A stretch of 64,000 nucleotides of DNA from Cycas panzhihuaensis (taxonomy: Eukaryota > Cycadophyta): assembly GCA_023213395.1 (NCBI GenBank), contig CM041465.1, forward strand, positions 246,767,741-246,831,740. Direction: 5' to 3'. The translations under genes were made by a program, and so were the position numbers. Positions 51,027 to 63,500 of the stretch are shown here, one piece after another (the stretch's first letter is position 1; every line of letters starts with the position of its first letter). The notes under the pieces are model-generated. The model was not told where the DNA came from. It did not search any database and worked only from the letters and a program-made list of their open reading frames with translations.

Positions 51027-52124
51027 GGTGTCTTTTTAGAAGGGAAGAAATGAACAAGGGACTAAAAAAGTGATGGCAATAAATGACTAATCACTATTTA
51101 CAAATAGAAAATGTAATGAAGTAGTGTAGTAGAAAGAAGAAGTGAGAATGGTTGCTCAAAGATGAAGGGAGCAACTTAGAGAAAAGTCACCAACACTTGT
51201 GATAAATATTAACCTGACATAGTAGGAATATGAGAAGTACTATAATAAAAATTGGGCACTAATACTTGTGGCAAATATTAACCTAACGTAGTAAGAATAT
51301 GAGAAGCACTGTGATTATGATTACACTATGGATCACTTTTTACAAGTAAGTAAGTGATCAATATACAAGATTGTAGGCCAATGTAGAAGCTGACATCATT
51401 GGGTTTACATAACTTGAAACTCAAATATAGGATACGTAATAAACCCAATAACCTCTAGCTTATGTCCAACATGTAGTTGAGGTTGTTGAAGGAATGCCTA
51501 GGCTTCTAGTAGAATTAAGTTGGCCTTCACCTGTGATACTCGCAATTGTGCTTGGTGATGAAATCTAAGTCACAATAGAGCCCAGGTACTCCCAATCCTT
51601 ATCCAGTTCACCAATGAGAAGCTATATACCACCTCTAAAGTGTGGTACGTGCATACCCATGGCTATGACAGATATTGAATTGGGTATATTTTAATCTTGT
51701 ATTAAAGTTTCAGTTTTCCTAGTTGGTTATCAGGATGACCCCTAATTGAGGCACGATGGTATGGCTAACCAAACCTCACCAATATTCTGGTTTAGTCCAG
51801 TCCCAACTTAAAACCCACACCTCCTTTATGGCATGGAATTATATCAACCAAGGTATCTCAACCTTGGTGAGTGTGTGAATAGGTACAAGATGGCAGAAAA
51901 TAGCGTACGTGATGCGTTCCTTTTATGAAGAGTGAAAAGATTATCAAATTGCATCAAACGTACATTTAATTAAAAATAGAATGCTTGCTTGAAGTATTTT
52001 TAGAGTGCTTGCTTTGAGTGATTTTAGAGCACTAAAATGCAATGCTAATAAGTGAAAAGGGCACTAGATATTGCTCCAATCCAGGTGTTTTTTCCCACTT
52101 TTATAATGGGTTTTTAAGCCTTAT
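51027..52124 (-). other. Leader of element C, part next to gag
   Basis: No gene seen in 1.1 kb. It carries two near-identical 53-bp segments (51189-51241 and 51257-51310; core AATATTAACCTGACATAGTA versus AATATTAACCTAACGTAGTA). With 58850-59759 the untranslated leader is about 2 kb, long for a copia element. Confidence 0.6.
52120..52124. repeat. Target site duplication CTTAT of element G, left copy
   Basis: Identical to 58850-58854. Confidence 0.85.
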
Positions 52125-53179
52125 TGATCCCAAAAGAGCTTAGTTTGGTGAAGAAATCAATTATCAATCTTTCCTCCTTGAGATCCTGGGAGTTAGTGTA
52201 GAAAGCTCAATAACATCAAAACAATAATGAGCCCATGAAAGGAAAATTCTACACCAAATCAATTATACTTGACATTGATCCAAAAGTATGAGGAGTAATA
52301 CTTTTATTAAACCATGAAAATCTCCATTTAATGGTGGAGAAATCAACTAGAAAAAGAATGGTAAAATTACAAGGAATAAATGTTACAATTATACCATAAG
52401 GGGGACTCCAACCCTCCAAATGCTTCTCCAAGGATGCTTCCCAAGTCAAGTCTCCAAGAACCACTTCTCCAAACTGTATAAGGGCTCAATTTATAGAAAG
52501 AAACCCAAATTGCATGTTTAACAAGTGGCAATCATGCAAGTATAACCACTAACCACCAGAATGCATGTTGTCCAAGTGGCCTTCATACAATTCTTAAAAT
52601 GTTACAGCTTGTAACAGATCTTAACGTACTCCAATTTGGCTCAAATTTGGTACACGTTTAGGAACGCATGTCCCCTCAGCTTCCTCAAATTTTTAGCTCA
52701 TTTGGATGTCATTTGACTGCATTTTTATTCATTTAATAATAATATGTATTTGCTATTTTTCTGCTGTCCAAGTGGCCTTCATGCAATTCTTAAAAGTTGT
52801 GGCTTGTAACTGACCTTAACGGACTCCACTTCAGCTCAAATTTGGTACACATATAGAAACGTATGTCTCCTCCGTTTCCTCAAAATTTTAGCTCATTTGG
52901 ATGTCATTTGGCCATGTTTCTATGCATATAATTATAATATATATTTTCTATTTTTTTCTACTAGCTGTGGGATTAATTTTTATGCAAAGACAAGGCTTGA
53001 ACTCTAATCAAATGATATTTTCTGAACCCCACCTTTTGTACACATCTATTGGGATGTGTCTTATCCCTTTAAACAAAATTTCATAGAATTTTGATACCAT
53101 TTGGCCATATCTCTTTTAGTTATGCCAATGCCTAGCATTTTCTGCATCCTGTAAACATATGGTAGATCCTCCTGGATCA
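52125..53179 (-). repeat. 3' LTR of element G with internal 196-bp duplication
   Basis: TG...CA, 1055 bp. Two tandem units starting TGTCCAAGTGGCCTTCAT at 52569 and 52765 make an internal direct repeat of period 196 bp, also present in the other LTR. Confidence 0.94.
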
Positions 53180-53195
53180 TGGCTCCCCCTTCCTT
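53180..53195 (-). other. Polypurine tract of element G
   Basis: The minus strand reads AAGGAAGGGGGAGCCA directly before the LTR. Confidence 0.85.
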
Positions 53196-53220
53196 GGAAA
53201 ATAGCCAACTCCTGTTTGGC

Positions 53221-54600
53221 TTAGAATTGGAGATGGGGGAAGTGTTGTTCTCCTTGTTGCCTACTAAACCACTTGGCCTTACTAGGCAATTGCCCTGCTA
53301 CTCCAATCCTGAAAGATTCATGTGTCTTATGTCTTGTTTTGGTAGATTTTCTCCAAGATACAATCTTCCTTGAGAGGCTCCTCACTTTCCAAATACAAAT
53401 CATCAATCAAGGTAAAGTGAACTGGTCCTGTTCCTCATCTAGCATGGAGGGCTCAAAGAGTTTTAAGTATTTAGCATTTACTACTGAATATATTTGCATA
53501 TAAGGTGGAAGATCAAGTTGGAAAGCATTGCCACCTACTTTTCTCAAAATCTTGAATGGTCCATACCTTATAGGTTTGAGTTTCTTACCTTCTCCTTTTA
53601 ACCTCTCCTTGCTCAAGTATAACCATACTAAATCTCCTTCTTGGAAAGTACACTCTTGCCTATGCTTGTCATGTCTTTCCTTGTACTTTTGTTGAGTCCT
53701 TAGAAGTTGATCATGTACTTCTTTGTGGACTCTCTGGATCTTCTCCAAGTATCTTAAAGCCTTGTCATGCTCCTCCTTCTCTTTGACGGATCCTTCCTTA
53801 GCTTGCATGGAAAACTCTAAGTCAAATGGACTTTGAGGTAAGTATCCCAAACAAACTTCAAAAGGTGCTTTAGAGTGTGATGCATGCATTGCTCTATTAA
53901 AAGCAAATTGTAGAAAAGCCAATGATTCATCCCAAGTCTTTGGATGCTTGAATTGTATCTCCTCAATAGATGTACCAAAGTTCTGTTCACTACTTCGGTT
54001 TGTCCATCTGTTTGAGGATGGAAACTTGTACTCCTCTTCAATTTGGTATCCATCATCTACCATAGTGACTTCCAAAATGATGAAAGGAATCGAGTGTCCC
54101 GATCTGAAATGATGGAAGAAGGCAAGCCAAAATTCTTCCATACATGCTCGAAGAATAACTCACCGCCTCTGCACTGTGATTGTCTTCTTACAAGGTATTA
54201 GACATATCATTTTACTAAACCTATCTACAACTACAAAAAGATAATCATGTCCCTTCCTAGTCATGGGAAGTCCCCCTAAAAAATCAATAGAGATACTTTC
54301 CCAAGGCCTAGTGGGAATAGGTAGTGGTGTATACAATCCTAATTTTCTAGAAGAAGGCTTAGAAGTATTATACATTACACATCCTTTTACATATTTTTTT
54401 ACATCATTTTGCATTTTTGGCCATACAACATATCTTCTCAAGTTTGCTAAAGTCTTCTATACAAAAGTGACCACTACTTTAGAAGTATGGGCTTCTCTAA
54501 GCCACTTGATCTTGTCTCCTTTTGATGGAACATAGAGTCGCTCCCTTAAAAAGTAGACCATCCTTCCAAGCAAGCTAGGAAGGTCTTCCTTTCGCTAGGT
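53221..54600 (-). pseudogene. Integrase of element G with GPY/F and chromodomain-like end
   Basis: An N-terminal part is near 54440 (YVVWPKMQNDVKKYVKGC). The core has RPWESISIDFLGGLPMTRKG and [19 protein letters not shown], then SRTGH/ISDR-region words around 54100 in shifted frames, and [17 protein letters not shown] near 54010. The GPY/F module is clear (RYGPFKILRKVGGNAFQLDL). After a TGA at 53407-53409 and a frameshift a chromodomain-like tail reads LESEEPLKEDCILEK and GQLPSKAKWFSRQQGEQHF. This fits chromoviruses, where the chromodomain guides insertion to chromatin. Confidence 0.82.
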
Positions 54601-56181
54601 TTTCTAATTCTTCCTTCAAAGCTTCATCTTCATGGTACAAGTCTTTGTACTCTTCATGATGCATTGGTTCCACCTGCAAACTCATAAGAGAACTACAAAC
54701 AAAAGTAGAAGAAGAAGTGGAACAAGGTGGTCTAGATAACATATCAATAATTTTGTTATTAGATCCCTTTTATACTTAATTACAATATTGAATTGTTGTA
54801 AATAACTCATCCACTTCATGTGTCTTGCTTCTTTGTAATTTACTTTGAGTTTGTAAAAATTGAAGAGGCTTATGATCGGTATGAACTACAACCTCTTTTC
54901 GAAAGGTGTATGACCTCCAATGCTTGCATGCTTGATGAAGTGCGAACATTTCTCGATCATATGTTGGGTAGTTCTTCACTTGAGGGTGAAGACTTCCGAA
55001 TGGTACGCAATAGGCTTCCCATCTTGAATAAGGATGCCCCATCGCATTTCCACTTGCATCGACTTCTACTTCAAAAGGTTTTGCAAATTTGGCATTGCCA
55101 AAACCTAAGCTTCACAAATTTTCTTTTTTAAAAGAAGAAAGGCTTCTTCCTCCTTGGAACCCCAAGTAAACTTTCTACTAGATTTTATCAATCCATGTAG
55201 AGGTGTCAACTTTGTGAGAAATGAAGAATGAACTTTCTCAAGTATTGACAAGCTCCTAAAAAACTTCTCACCTCTGTGATGTTTGTTGGCCTAGGCCATT
55301 TGAGGATGGCTTGAGTCTTGAGTGGATCAATGCTCATTTCCTCCTCCAACCACAAAGCCTAAGAAGATCAAGTTCTCCTTGCCAAATTCACACTTCTTCA
55401 CATTAAGCTTCAAATGATGCTTAGCCATAGTCTTTAAAACTTCTTCTATGTACTGCAAATGTTCCTCCCATGTGTTGTTGAAAATCAAAATGTCATCAAG
55501 ATAGACAACAACATAATTATCCAAGTAAGGCCTTAATATTTCATTCATTAGCCTCATGAATGTTGCAGGAGCATTACACAATCCGAAAGGCATAACCATC
55601 CATTCAAAGAGTCCTTGCTTTGTTTTGAAGGCCGTCTTCCATGTGTCCTCCTCCTTGACCCTAACTTGGTGATAACCACTTTTAAATCCAATTTAGTGAA
55701 ATAACAAGCATCTTTGAATTTGATCAAGCAAATCATCTATACGAGGCAAAGGGTAGCGATTTTTAATTGTAATTTTATTTAAAGCACGAAAATCTATACA
55801 CATTCTCCACCCTCCATCCTTCTTAGGCACCAAGACAATTGGTGACCCACAAGGTGAACATGAAGGTCTTATGACCCCTTGATCAAGCAACTCCTCAACT
55901 TGCCTCTTTATCTCATTATTTTCTACAATGGAGTGCCTATACAAAGCAACATTAGGTAATGGTGCATCTCCTACAAGAGTGATTTCATGCTCTATCTTTC
56001 TCTTTGGTGGAAGCCCATCAACATGTTGAAATAGAATATCATACCTTGTCTTTAACTCCTCAACTTGTTGCATTTGTTTAGGTGATATAAGAAGAGTGTG
56101 AGTAGAAGGACCTTCTTCATCTCTTGGCTCTTCTTTTCTCCTTACCATCAAGATGACAAATTTACCACATGCATTGATCAT
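54601..56181 (-). pseudogene. Reverse transcriptase and RNase H of element G
   Basis: [62 protein letters not shown] and [14 protein letters not shown] (56040-55710), then a frameshift, VMPFGLCNAPATFMRLMNEI and VVVYLDDILIF (55600-55480), with the usual Y-x-D-D. RNase H: NYPTYDREMFALHQACKHWR and VVHTDHKPLQFL (54975-54840). Frameshifts near 55740, 55330 and 55040 break it. Confidence 0.88.
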
Positions 56182-57751
56182 CCTTTTGCTTGAGTAGTGA
56201 AATTAATGCTATCTTATCCAAGTGCTTCTTTGTGGCCTTTATGATGAAGCCCTTGTTATCCTTCATCAATCGATACTTTCTCTCCCTTCGATATAAGAGT
56301 GCATCTCGATCCCACAAGTAGGGACTTCCAAGCACAACATGGCATACATCCAGTGGCACCACATCACATATTACCTCATCAACAAAATCATTAGTGATGG
56401 AAAATTTAAGCGTACATTGCTTTGATATTTGCATTTCCACATCTTTATGGATCCAACCAAGAGGATATGGATGAGGGTGAGGAGTAGTTACCAAACCATG
56501 CTCTTTACCAAACTTTCTGAGATCAAATTCTTTTGGCTTCCCGAATCTATAATGGCACCAATCATACTATTTCCCACTTGAAGCTTCAAGTGAAATAGTT
56601 CCTCCCTTGTAGCATCATCTTCATAATTTGTAAGTAGAGTGACCTTCTCTTCTTCTCCTTCACTTTGAATCTCCACCTCAGAAAGTAGTGCTTTCCCTTT
56701 TTCCTTCTTTCTTAATTCCATATCCTTGATATGCTTCGGCTTTAGTTCTGGATACAACTTCCAACACTTTGTTGTAATATGACCACTAATATCACAATGC
56801 TCACAATAGTTAGAACTTTTAACAAAATTAGTTCTTTTCTTCTTTCCTTCTTGCCTTTTTGATGAGTGCAATTTAGGATTCTTTTCATACTTATTAGAAG
56901 TAAAAGTAGAATCTTTATACATGAATGTAGATTTCTTACTTTTACTTTCTATTGCCATAGCCATCCTACTTGCTTCTCCAATGGATTGAACCTTAAAAAG
57001 CCTTAGTTCCTTCCTTATGTATTCATGTAATCCTCCAATGAATTTCATAAGAGTGATATGTTCATCCATATTAATACCAAGTAGCATGCCATGCCTAAAA
57101 AATAAAGAAGTATAGTCTTGGACACTTACACCTCTCCCTTGGCGTAAATATTGCCAAGTGACCCATTGGTCTTCCTCATGACCTATGGGGTAGAATTGCT
57201 TTATAGTTATTTTTTTAAAATCCTCCATGAAAAGAAGATACACCATGACTCTTCAAACATGCATTCCACCATGTCAATGCATGTTTACACATCTTGAGCC
57301 TAGCAAATGAAAGCTTTTGAGCATTACTATAAGCATAGATTGTGAAGTAGGTTTCAAGTTGATCCAACCAATGGTCCAACTTTTCAGCATTTACCTCTCC
57401 ATCATAAGTTGGAATATCCAACTTTGCCTCCACCTTGAAGGGTTGATGAGATGAAGTACCCTTGCTTTCTTCAAAAGAGTGCTTTAAGGTCTCCTCCTCT
57501 TCCTCTTCATGGTCATGGTCATATGTGGATCCTCCTTCAAATTCCTTCTCTTTGCCTTTTCCTTTGACTAGAGGTAGAAGGTGGGTCATCATTTGCATCA
57601 AGGCTTCGACGTTCTTCTCAAGCCTTTCAAATCTAATCTCTCCATCTTCTGTTTCAGCCATGGTGCTTGGATTCTTTCTTTGTCTTCTTGGTGATTGCAA
57701 CACAAGAAAGTCTTCACCTTTCTCTTTGTATCCTTTCCTTGTTTGTACCAT
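56182..57751 (-). pseudogene. gag and protease of element G
   Basis: The ATG is at 57751 (MVQTRKGYKEKGEDF). An acidic low-complexity part is followed by the gag domain (KLDIPTYDGEVNAEKLDHWL, then after a frameshift near 57230 QWVTWQYLRQGRGVSVQDY). The zinc knuckle is YCEHCDISGHITTKCW (C-x2-C-x4-H-x4-C) at about 56815-56770. The protease region has IIDSGSQKNLIS (D-S-G) near 56555-56515, followed by VPLDVCHVVLGSPYLWDRDA. One frameshift and one stop separate the pieces, otherwise the sequence is well kept. Confidence 0.88.
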
Positions 57752-57777
57752 TCAAGTCCCTACAACAAAGATCAGAG

Positions 57778-57789
57778 GCTCTGATACCA
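57778..57789 (-). other. Primer binding site of element G (tRNA-Met type)
   Basis: The minus strand reads TGGTATCAGAGC, five bases after the LTR end. Confidence 0.88.
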
Positions 57790-57794
57790 AAATA

Positions 57795-58849
57795 TGATCC
57801 CAACAGAGCTTAGTTTGGTGAAGAAATCAATTATCAATCTTTCCTCCTTGAGATCCTGGGAGTTAGTGTAGAAAGCTCAATAACATCAAAACAATAATGA
57901 GCCCATGAAAGGAAAATTCTACACCAAATAAATTATACTTGACATTGATCCAAAAGTATGAGGAGTAGTACTTTTATTAAACCATGAAAATCTCTATTTA
58001 ATGGTGGAGAAATCAACTAGAAAAAGAATGGTAAAATTACAAGGAATAAATGTTACAATTATACCATAAGGGGGACTCCAACCCTCCAAATGCTTCTCCA
58101 AGGATGCTTCCCAAGTCAAGTCTCCAAGAACCACTTCTCCAAATTGTAGAAGGGCTCAATTTATAGAAAGAAACCCAAATTGCATGTTTAACAAGTGGCA
58201 ATCATGCAAGTATAACCACTAACCACCAGAATGCATGTTGTCCAAGTGGCCTTCATACAATTCTTAAAATGTTACAGCTTGTAATAGATCTTAACGTACT
58301 CTAATTTGGCTCAAATTTGGTACACGTCTAGGAACGCATGTCCCCTCAGCTTCCTCAAATTTTTAGCTCATTTGGATGTCATTTGACTGCATTTTTATTC
58401 ATTTAATAATAATATGTATTTGTTGTTTTTCTGCTGTCCAAGTGGCCTTTATGCAATTCTTAAAAATTGTGGCTTGTAACTGACTTTAACGGACTCCAAT
58501 TCAGCTCGAATTTGGTACACGTATAGAAACGCATGTTTCCTACGCTTCCTCAAAATTTTAGCTCATTTGGATGTCATTTGGCCATGTTTCTATGCATATA
58601 ATGATAATATATATTTTCTATTTTTTTCTGCTAGCTGTGGGATTAATTTTTATGCAAAGACAAGGCTTGAACTCTAATCAAATGATATTTTCTGAACCCC
58701 ACCTTTTGTACACATCTAGTGGGATGTGTATTATCTCTTTAAACAAAATTTCATAGAATTTTGATACCATTTGGCCATATCTCTTTTAGTTATGCCAATG
58801 CCTAGCATTTTCCGCATCCTGTAAACATATGGTAGATCCTCCTGGATCA
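57795..58849 (-). repeat. 5' LTR of element G
   Basis: Partner of 52125-53179, same length, TG...CA; the internal duplication lies at 58239 and 58435. Confidence 0.94.
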
Positions 58850-58854
58850 CTTAT
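58850..58854. repeat. Target site duplication CTTAT of element G, right copy
   Basis: Identical to 52120-52124. Confidence 0.85.
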
Positions 58855-59759
58855 AAAAAGAAAGAAGAAATTTTCTTCACTTTTTTTTTTTTTTTGTTAA
58901 TACAAAAGAAAGTAGTCTTCACTAAATTAACAATAACTTTCTCCCATGATATTGAAATGGAGTGTTGATTTTTGTGCTATAAACTAGACTCAGAGCTTCA
59001 TCTTCAACAAGTGGAATAAGGTCCAAATGAGTTCTAGAAAGTTTTTGGCAGCCCCACAAAGTTAAGAAATTATATTTTTCTAGAATTTTTATTAAAAATA
59101 ACTATTGTTCACTAAGATAGTAATAACTTCCTCATACGACATCCAAATTAGGTTCTGGTTTTTATGTTGGAAAGTAGACTCAAAGCCTCATCTTTGAAAA
59201 TTATAATCACGTCAATTGGATCTTTGTACAAGATTTTGTAGACCTATGGAGTTTAGTAATCAAATTGTATTTCTGCAGAAATTTTAGCTTCCTAATATCT
59301 CATTAACACATGATACCATATGAAATTTCCATCATTTTTTGATCACCAGGATCCCAATATGGGAAAGGTGAGAGCATACAATGATGGATATTTTAAATGG
59401 CTCAAAATTCTTTAAAAAAAATGGGTAAAATCTCCCCTTACAATCATTCTTCTAAATGCTAGAAAAATTTCAGTAGCATTTCCCCTTGTTAAATGGACAA
59501 AAAAGGGAAAAGAAAAAGAAGAATGAGATAGCATGAATGGACACCAAAGTATTAGAATCCTTCGGCCTTACAACTCCTTGTATTATGTTTCCAAACCTAT
59601 AAAAGAGAAAGGAAAAGAAAACAATACAAAATATGCTATCATAATAACTTAAAAATATTTCTAAATTCACTTTTATAATCTCCTTCACTACATGGATTGT
59701 GGGGGAGAAAGAAGTGATGGCTCTATTACAAGTGTAAGTGAGGAATATGAAGGAAGCAA
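58855..59759 (-). other. Leader of element C, part next to the primer site
   Basis: About 0.9 kb with no gene. Two diverged direct repeats of about 120 bp lie at roughly 58930-59050 and 59117-59240, sharing AATAACTT, GTAGACTCAAAGCCTCATCT-like and related phrases. Confidence 0.55.
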
Positions 59760-59771
59760 GCTCTGATACCA
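59760..59771 (-). other. Primer binding site of element C (tRNA-Met type)
   Basis: The minus strand reads TGGTATCAGAGC, two bases after the LTR end. Confidence 0.88.
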
Positions 59772-59773
59772 CA

Positions 59774-60071
59774 TGAAAAGAGTGGATCTATCATTCATCT
59801 CCATGCACTTAAGACAAAGGTAAACATGGGAGTAAGAGAGACTTGAGAGAAAGAAAGTAGCTCTCACAAAATGGGGAGGTAAGAATGAATCTCCTCCATT
59901 GAGCTTTTACTTTTATATTGAGAGAGGGAGCATTAGAGTTAGGTGAAATGAAATTATACATAATGCACATGAAAGTGCCTTTCACTTAAGTGATCTAATT
60001 TAAAGTTTACTTAAGGCCCTTTTTCAAAATAATCAACTAATGTAATGACTTTGTGTTATTAACCCTTTTTA
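59774..60071 (-). repeat. 5' LTR of copia element C
   Basis: 298 bp, partner of 45737-46034. Its outermost base pair has changed from TG to TA on the minus strand. Confidence 0.92.
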
Positions 60072-60076
60072 TATAC
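60072..60076. repeat. Target site duplication TATAC of element C, right copy
   Basis: Identical to 45732-45736. Confidence 0.85.
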
Positions 60077-60157
60077 ACCCCTACAAGTATTCTAACTCCC
60101 TTATGATGTGTTGTACATATGTCTATAATGTACCCTTCTTATGTATCTATCTATCTA

Positions 60158-60227
<70 letters not shown>

Positions 60228-61088
60228 CGGTGATCAATTGGTGCCCCAACATTCTTTTATATCTTAGCATACTATTATGTGGATGTGTATGTATGCATTC
60301 TATCATTTCTATGTATTGGTATATATGTTACTTTTATGTGTGTTTGAGTTGACTATTTGCTTTGTGTAAGCCATTATAACTCACACACATATATACAACA
60401 TCATAGCTCACATACATAACACATATAAATCACATGAGTAATTGTTGCCCACTCATATAAAATGACATTACATAGTTGGCTACTAGTTTATACTCATGAA
60501 GGAGTCCCATATCCCCTTTTGCAGCAAAACCTAGTCGATGGCTATGGATCATAGTGGGGTAGGGGATGCCATGTGGCAAGGTGCGCCCTGTGGGGGTAAT
60601 AAAAATCCATAGACAAAAGTAGTTTAGGATCATTTCAGAGTTAAGTTCCCATGCAAGGCGATATCCTTACCTATGGAAAATGATGGGGGATGCAATGAGC
60701 ACAACATGGTGCCATGCCCCTGATGGGGGCAACTAGCATTATGAATTAAGGTAGTTTTGGCTCATTTCAAAGCTTGTTGGTAGTTTAGGCTTGTACCAAA
60801 GCTTGTAGGTAGTTTAATCTTATACTGGAGTATATTGCTTCCCTACATTGGAGGGTGGAGAGGTCAACTATAAATCCTCTTAAGGAATTACCTCTTGATG
60901 GCTTTCTCAAGATTGAGGCTTTCTAATGTAGCAATTTGATATGCTCCATTATTCAAGCTCTCAATAACTATGAAAGGGCTGACCCATTTAGGACCAAACT
61001 TGGAGAGGCAATCATGTAAATATTTTAATTTGAGGACTTGGTCCCTAAGGACTAAGGGTCAAAATTATAGGTGTTTATCATGTATTTT
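60077..61088 (-). other. Post-integrase spacer of copy A
   Basis: No gene. It contains (TCTA)n, (TC)n and (TA)n at 60146-60227 and three nearby copies of a GGTAGTTT.GGCT...AAAGCTTGT-like phrase at 60753-60830, also found at 31.2 and 33.4 kb in copy B. Confidence 0.6.
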
Positions 61089-63500
61089 TTAGGCTTTGGC
61101 CTTGGATGCTAAACTGGCTTGGTAGGCATTAAGCTTCTTTTCATCTAATGCTTCGAGGTTGAGGAAATAGGCTTGATGATACCACTCTTCATCTACAAAT
61201 TCTTTAAGAGAAAACCATAAGGATATGATTTCTACATCAAAGGGCAAGACCACTTCTGATCCGTAGACCAAGTAGAATGGTATCATGCATGTAGCTATCT
61301 GAATAGATGTTCAATAAGCCCATAGGGCTAAGTATAGTGATTAAGTCCTTATTAAAGGCCTAAATCTGGCTATTGGCCTTAGGACAATATAGGGACAAAG
61401 TTTTATGAGAGATTTTAAACTTCTCACAAAGCTTGTCTATTTCCCTATTATAGAATAGGTTCCCATTATCAATATTGAGGATGTTGGGGACCTCAAATCT
61501 ACAAATAATATATTGGATGACAAAAGTAGTGATTGTCTTACCCATCGTAGAGGAAAGAAGGATGGCCTCAACCCACCTGGTGAAGTATTATGTGGCTATC
61601 AAAACAAACTTATGTTGGGCTAAGGAAGGAGGGCTGATAGCTCTAACAAGGTTAAGACCCTATTGGGAGAATGTCCACAATGATATAATGGTATGTAACA
61701 CCTCAAAGAGTTGGTGTATGACATTGAAATGCTCTTGCCATTTTTGATATCATTGTGCATAAGCATGGACATCCTTGAATAAGGTAGACTAATTAAATTC
61801 CATATGAAGGATCCTTTAGGTCATAGATTAGCCCTCAAAATGGCCTTCATAAATGCTATCATGATACTCATGGAGGACTTTATCTATTTCTTTAGGATTG
61901 ACACATCTGAGGAGGACTCTGTCAAACAATTATTTATATAGTAAATGCTCAATGAGAAAGTACTGGCAAGTGGAGGCTCTTACACAAAACTTGACCTTTT
62001 TGCTAGCATCCATTGGGTATTTTTGTTAGGTTTAGCAATTGATTATGTTAATATACCATTTATCATTAGCTAGCTTATGTCCCTTAGTTTATTGAAGGGT
62101 AAGGATTACTTCTTTTAACAGAGAGTTGTCAACCAACTTGTTAGCGAAATTAGGAAGTGGGGCCTCAAGTAGTTGTTCAACCAATGCCATTCCTTTTTCA
62201 AATTTACCATTGATGACCTTGAGGTCATATTCTTAGAGGAGGATGGCCCACTTACCTATTCTTCTTGTTAAATCATATATTATCATGAGATAACATAATG
62301 AGTTTGATTGGATAATTACATGAGTGGTGTTATCAAGTAGGTAATGTCAAAGCTTCTTAATAATAAACACTAAAGCTAAGCATTCCTTTTTAAATAATGG
62401 GTAATTTATTTTGACTATAATGAGGGTTTGGATTATGAGATAGATGACTCATTTAACTTTAGAATCATCCTCTTGGGTGGGCATGGTGATAACAGATTCC
62501 TCAGTTGCTAAGGTGTATAGGATAAAGGGCTAAATAAAAACTAGTGAGGCTAATGTAGGAGATAAAATAAGGGCCATTTTAAGTTCCTATAAAGCTTCTT
62601 AGACCTTAGGAAACCAAATAAATGGGTCCCCTTTTTAAGAAAGTTGGTTTGTAACTTAGTGTTAATAGTAAAGTCTACTAAAAATCACCTCTAGAAGCCC
62701 AAACAACCTAAAAATGACTTGATTTATCTCTGGGTTTTTGGAGGAGGCATCTCCATTATGGCCTTGACCTTATCAGGGTCAACTTGGATCCCTTGTTGTA
62801 ACACTAGGAAGCCTAATAACTTATCAATTATAATTGTAAATATAATTTTAAGTGGATTGAGGCTTACGTGGTATTTACAACACCTAAGAAATATCTTCCT
62901 TAGGTTAGTAGGGTGATCAACCCTCTTACACAAAAGGCCCATTAAATCATCTATGAAAACCTAAAGGATCTTATTGATGAGGTCATGGAAGATAAAATAC
63001 ATGGCCCACTGGTATATCACATTAGAATTCTTTAGGATAAAAGGCATAGCCTTATAGGTGAATGTTCCCTAAGGAGTTGTGAAAGAGGTTTTATGACAGT
63101 CTTTGAGGGATATTTGGATCTGATTGTAACTCGAGAAGCCATCCATTAAAGTCATGCCTTTAAATCTTACGATACGATCAATTATCTTATTAATAAATAG
63201 GGGGAGGAAGTTTCCCTTGAGACAAGCATTATTGATATCTCTAAAATTCACATAAATTCATATGGTCCCATTCTTCTTGGTCATCAAGACTATATTAGAT
63301 ACCCATTTCAGGTAATCTATGGAGGAAATAAGGCCAGTGCTATGTAGCCTTTCAACCTCCATCTTTACCATAGTTGATAGTTTGGGGTGTAAGGGTCATT
63401 ATTTTTGCCTAATCAACCAAGTACTAGGCATCGTTGTAAGGTTGTGGGTGACAATGTCAAGATCAATGCCCTTCATGTCCCATGCAAGAATATCATGAAA
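61089..63500 (-). pseudogene. RT, first RNase H and integrase of copy A
   Basis: RT: ISSIDYLKWVSNIVLM, VNFRDINNACLKGNF, GMTLMDGFSSYNQIQISLKD (63165-63105, first Asp kept), FIDDLMGL (second site, about 62960) and KLLGFLVLQQGIQVDPDKVK. First RNase H: YTLATEESV at the place of the first Asp, then KKECLALVFIIKKLRHYLL. Integrase: GKTITTFVIQYIICRFEVPN, NIDNGNLFYNREIDKLCEKF (61540-61400) and MIPFYLVYGSEVVLPFDVEI. Each block aligns with T1 but with A/T-rich codons and many stops. Confidence 0.87.

Larger units (their letters stand above)
52125..58849 (-). mobile_element. Structurally complete Ty3/gypsy element G (chromovirus type), nested in C
   Basis: Two 1055-bp LTRs flanked by CTTAT, with primer site, gag, protease, RT, RNase H, integrase and polypurine tract in gypsy order on the minus strand; 6725 bp in all. 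By eye roughly 28 of 1055 LTR positions differ, fewer in proportion than in the host element C, as nesting requires. Confidence 0.94.
45737..60071 (-). mobile_element. Structurally complete Ty1/copia element C, split by element G
   Basis: Two 298-bp LTRs (45737-46034 and 59774-60071) are flanked by TATAC. The primer site (59760-59771), gag, protease, integrase, RT, RNase H and polypurine tract follow in copia order on the minus strand. By eye the LTRs differ at about 20 of 298 positions. Without the inserted element G it would be about 7.6 kb. Confidence 0.93.
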
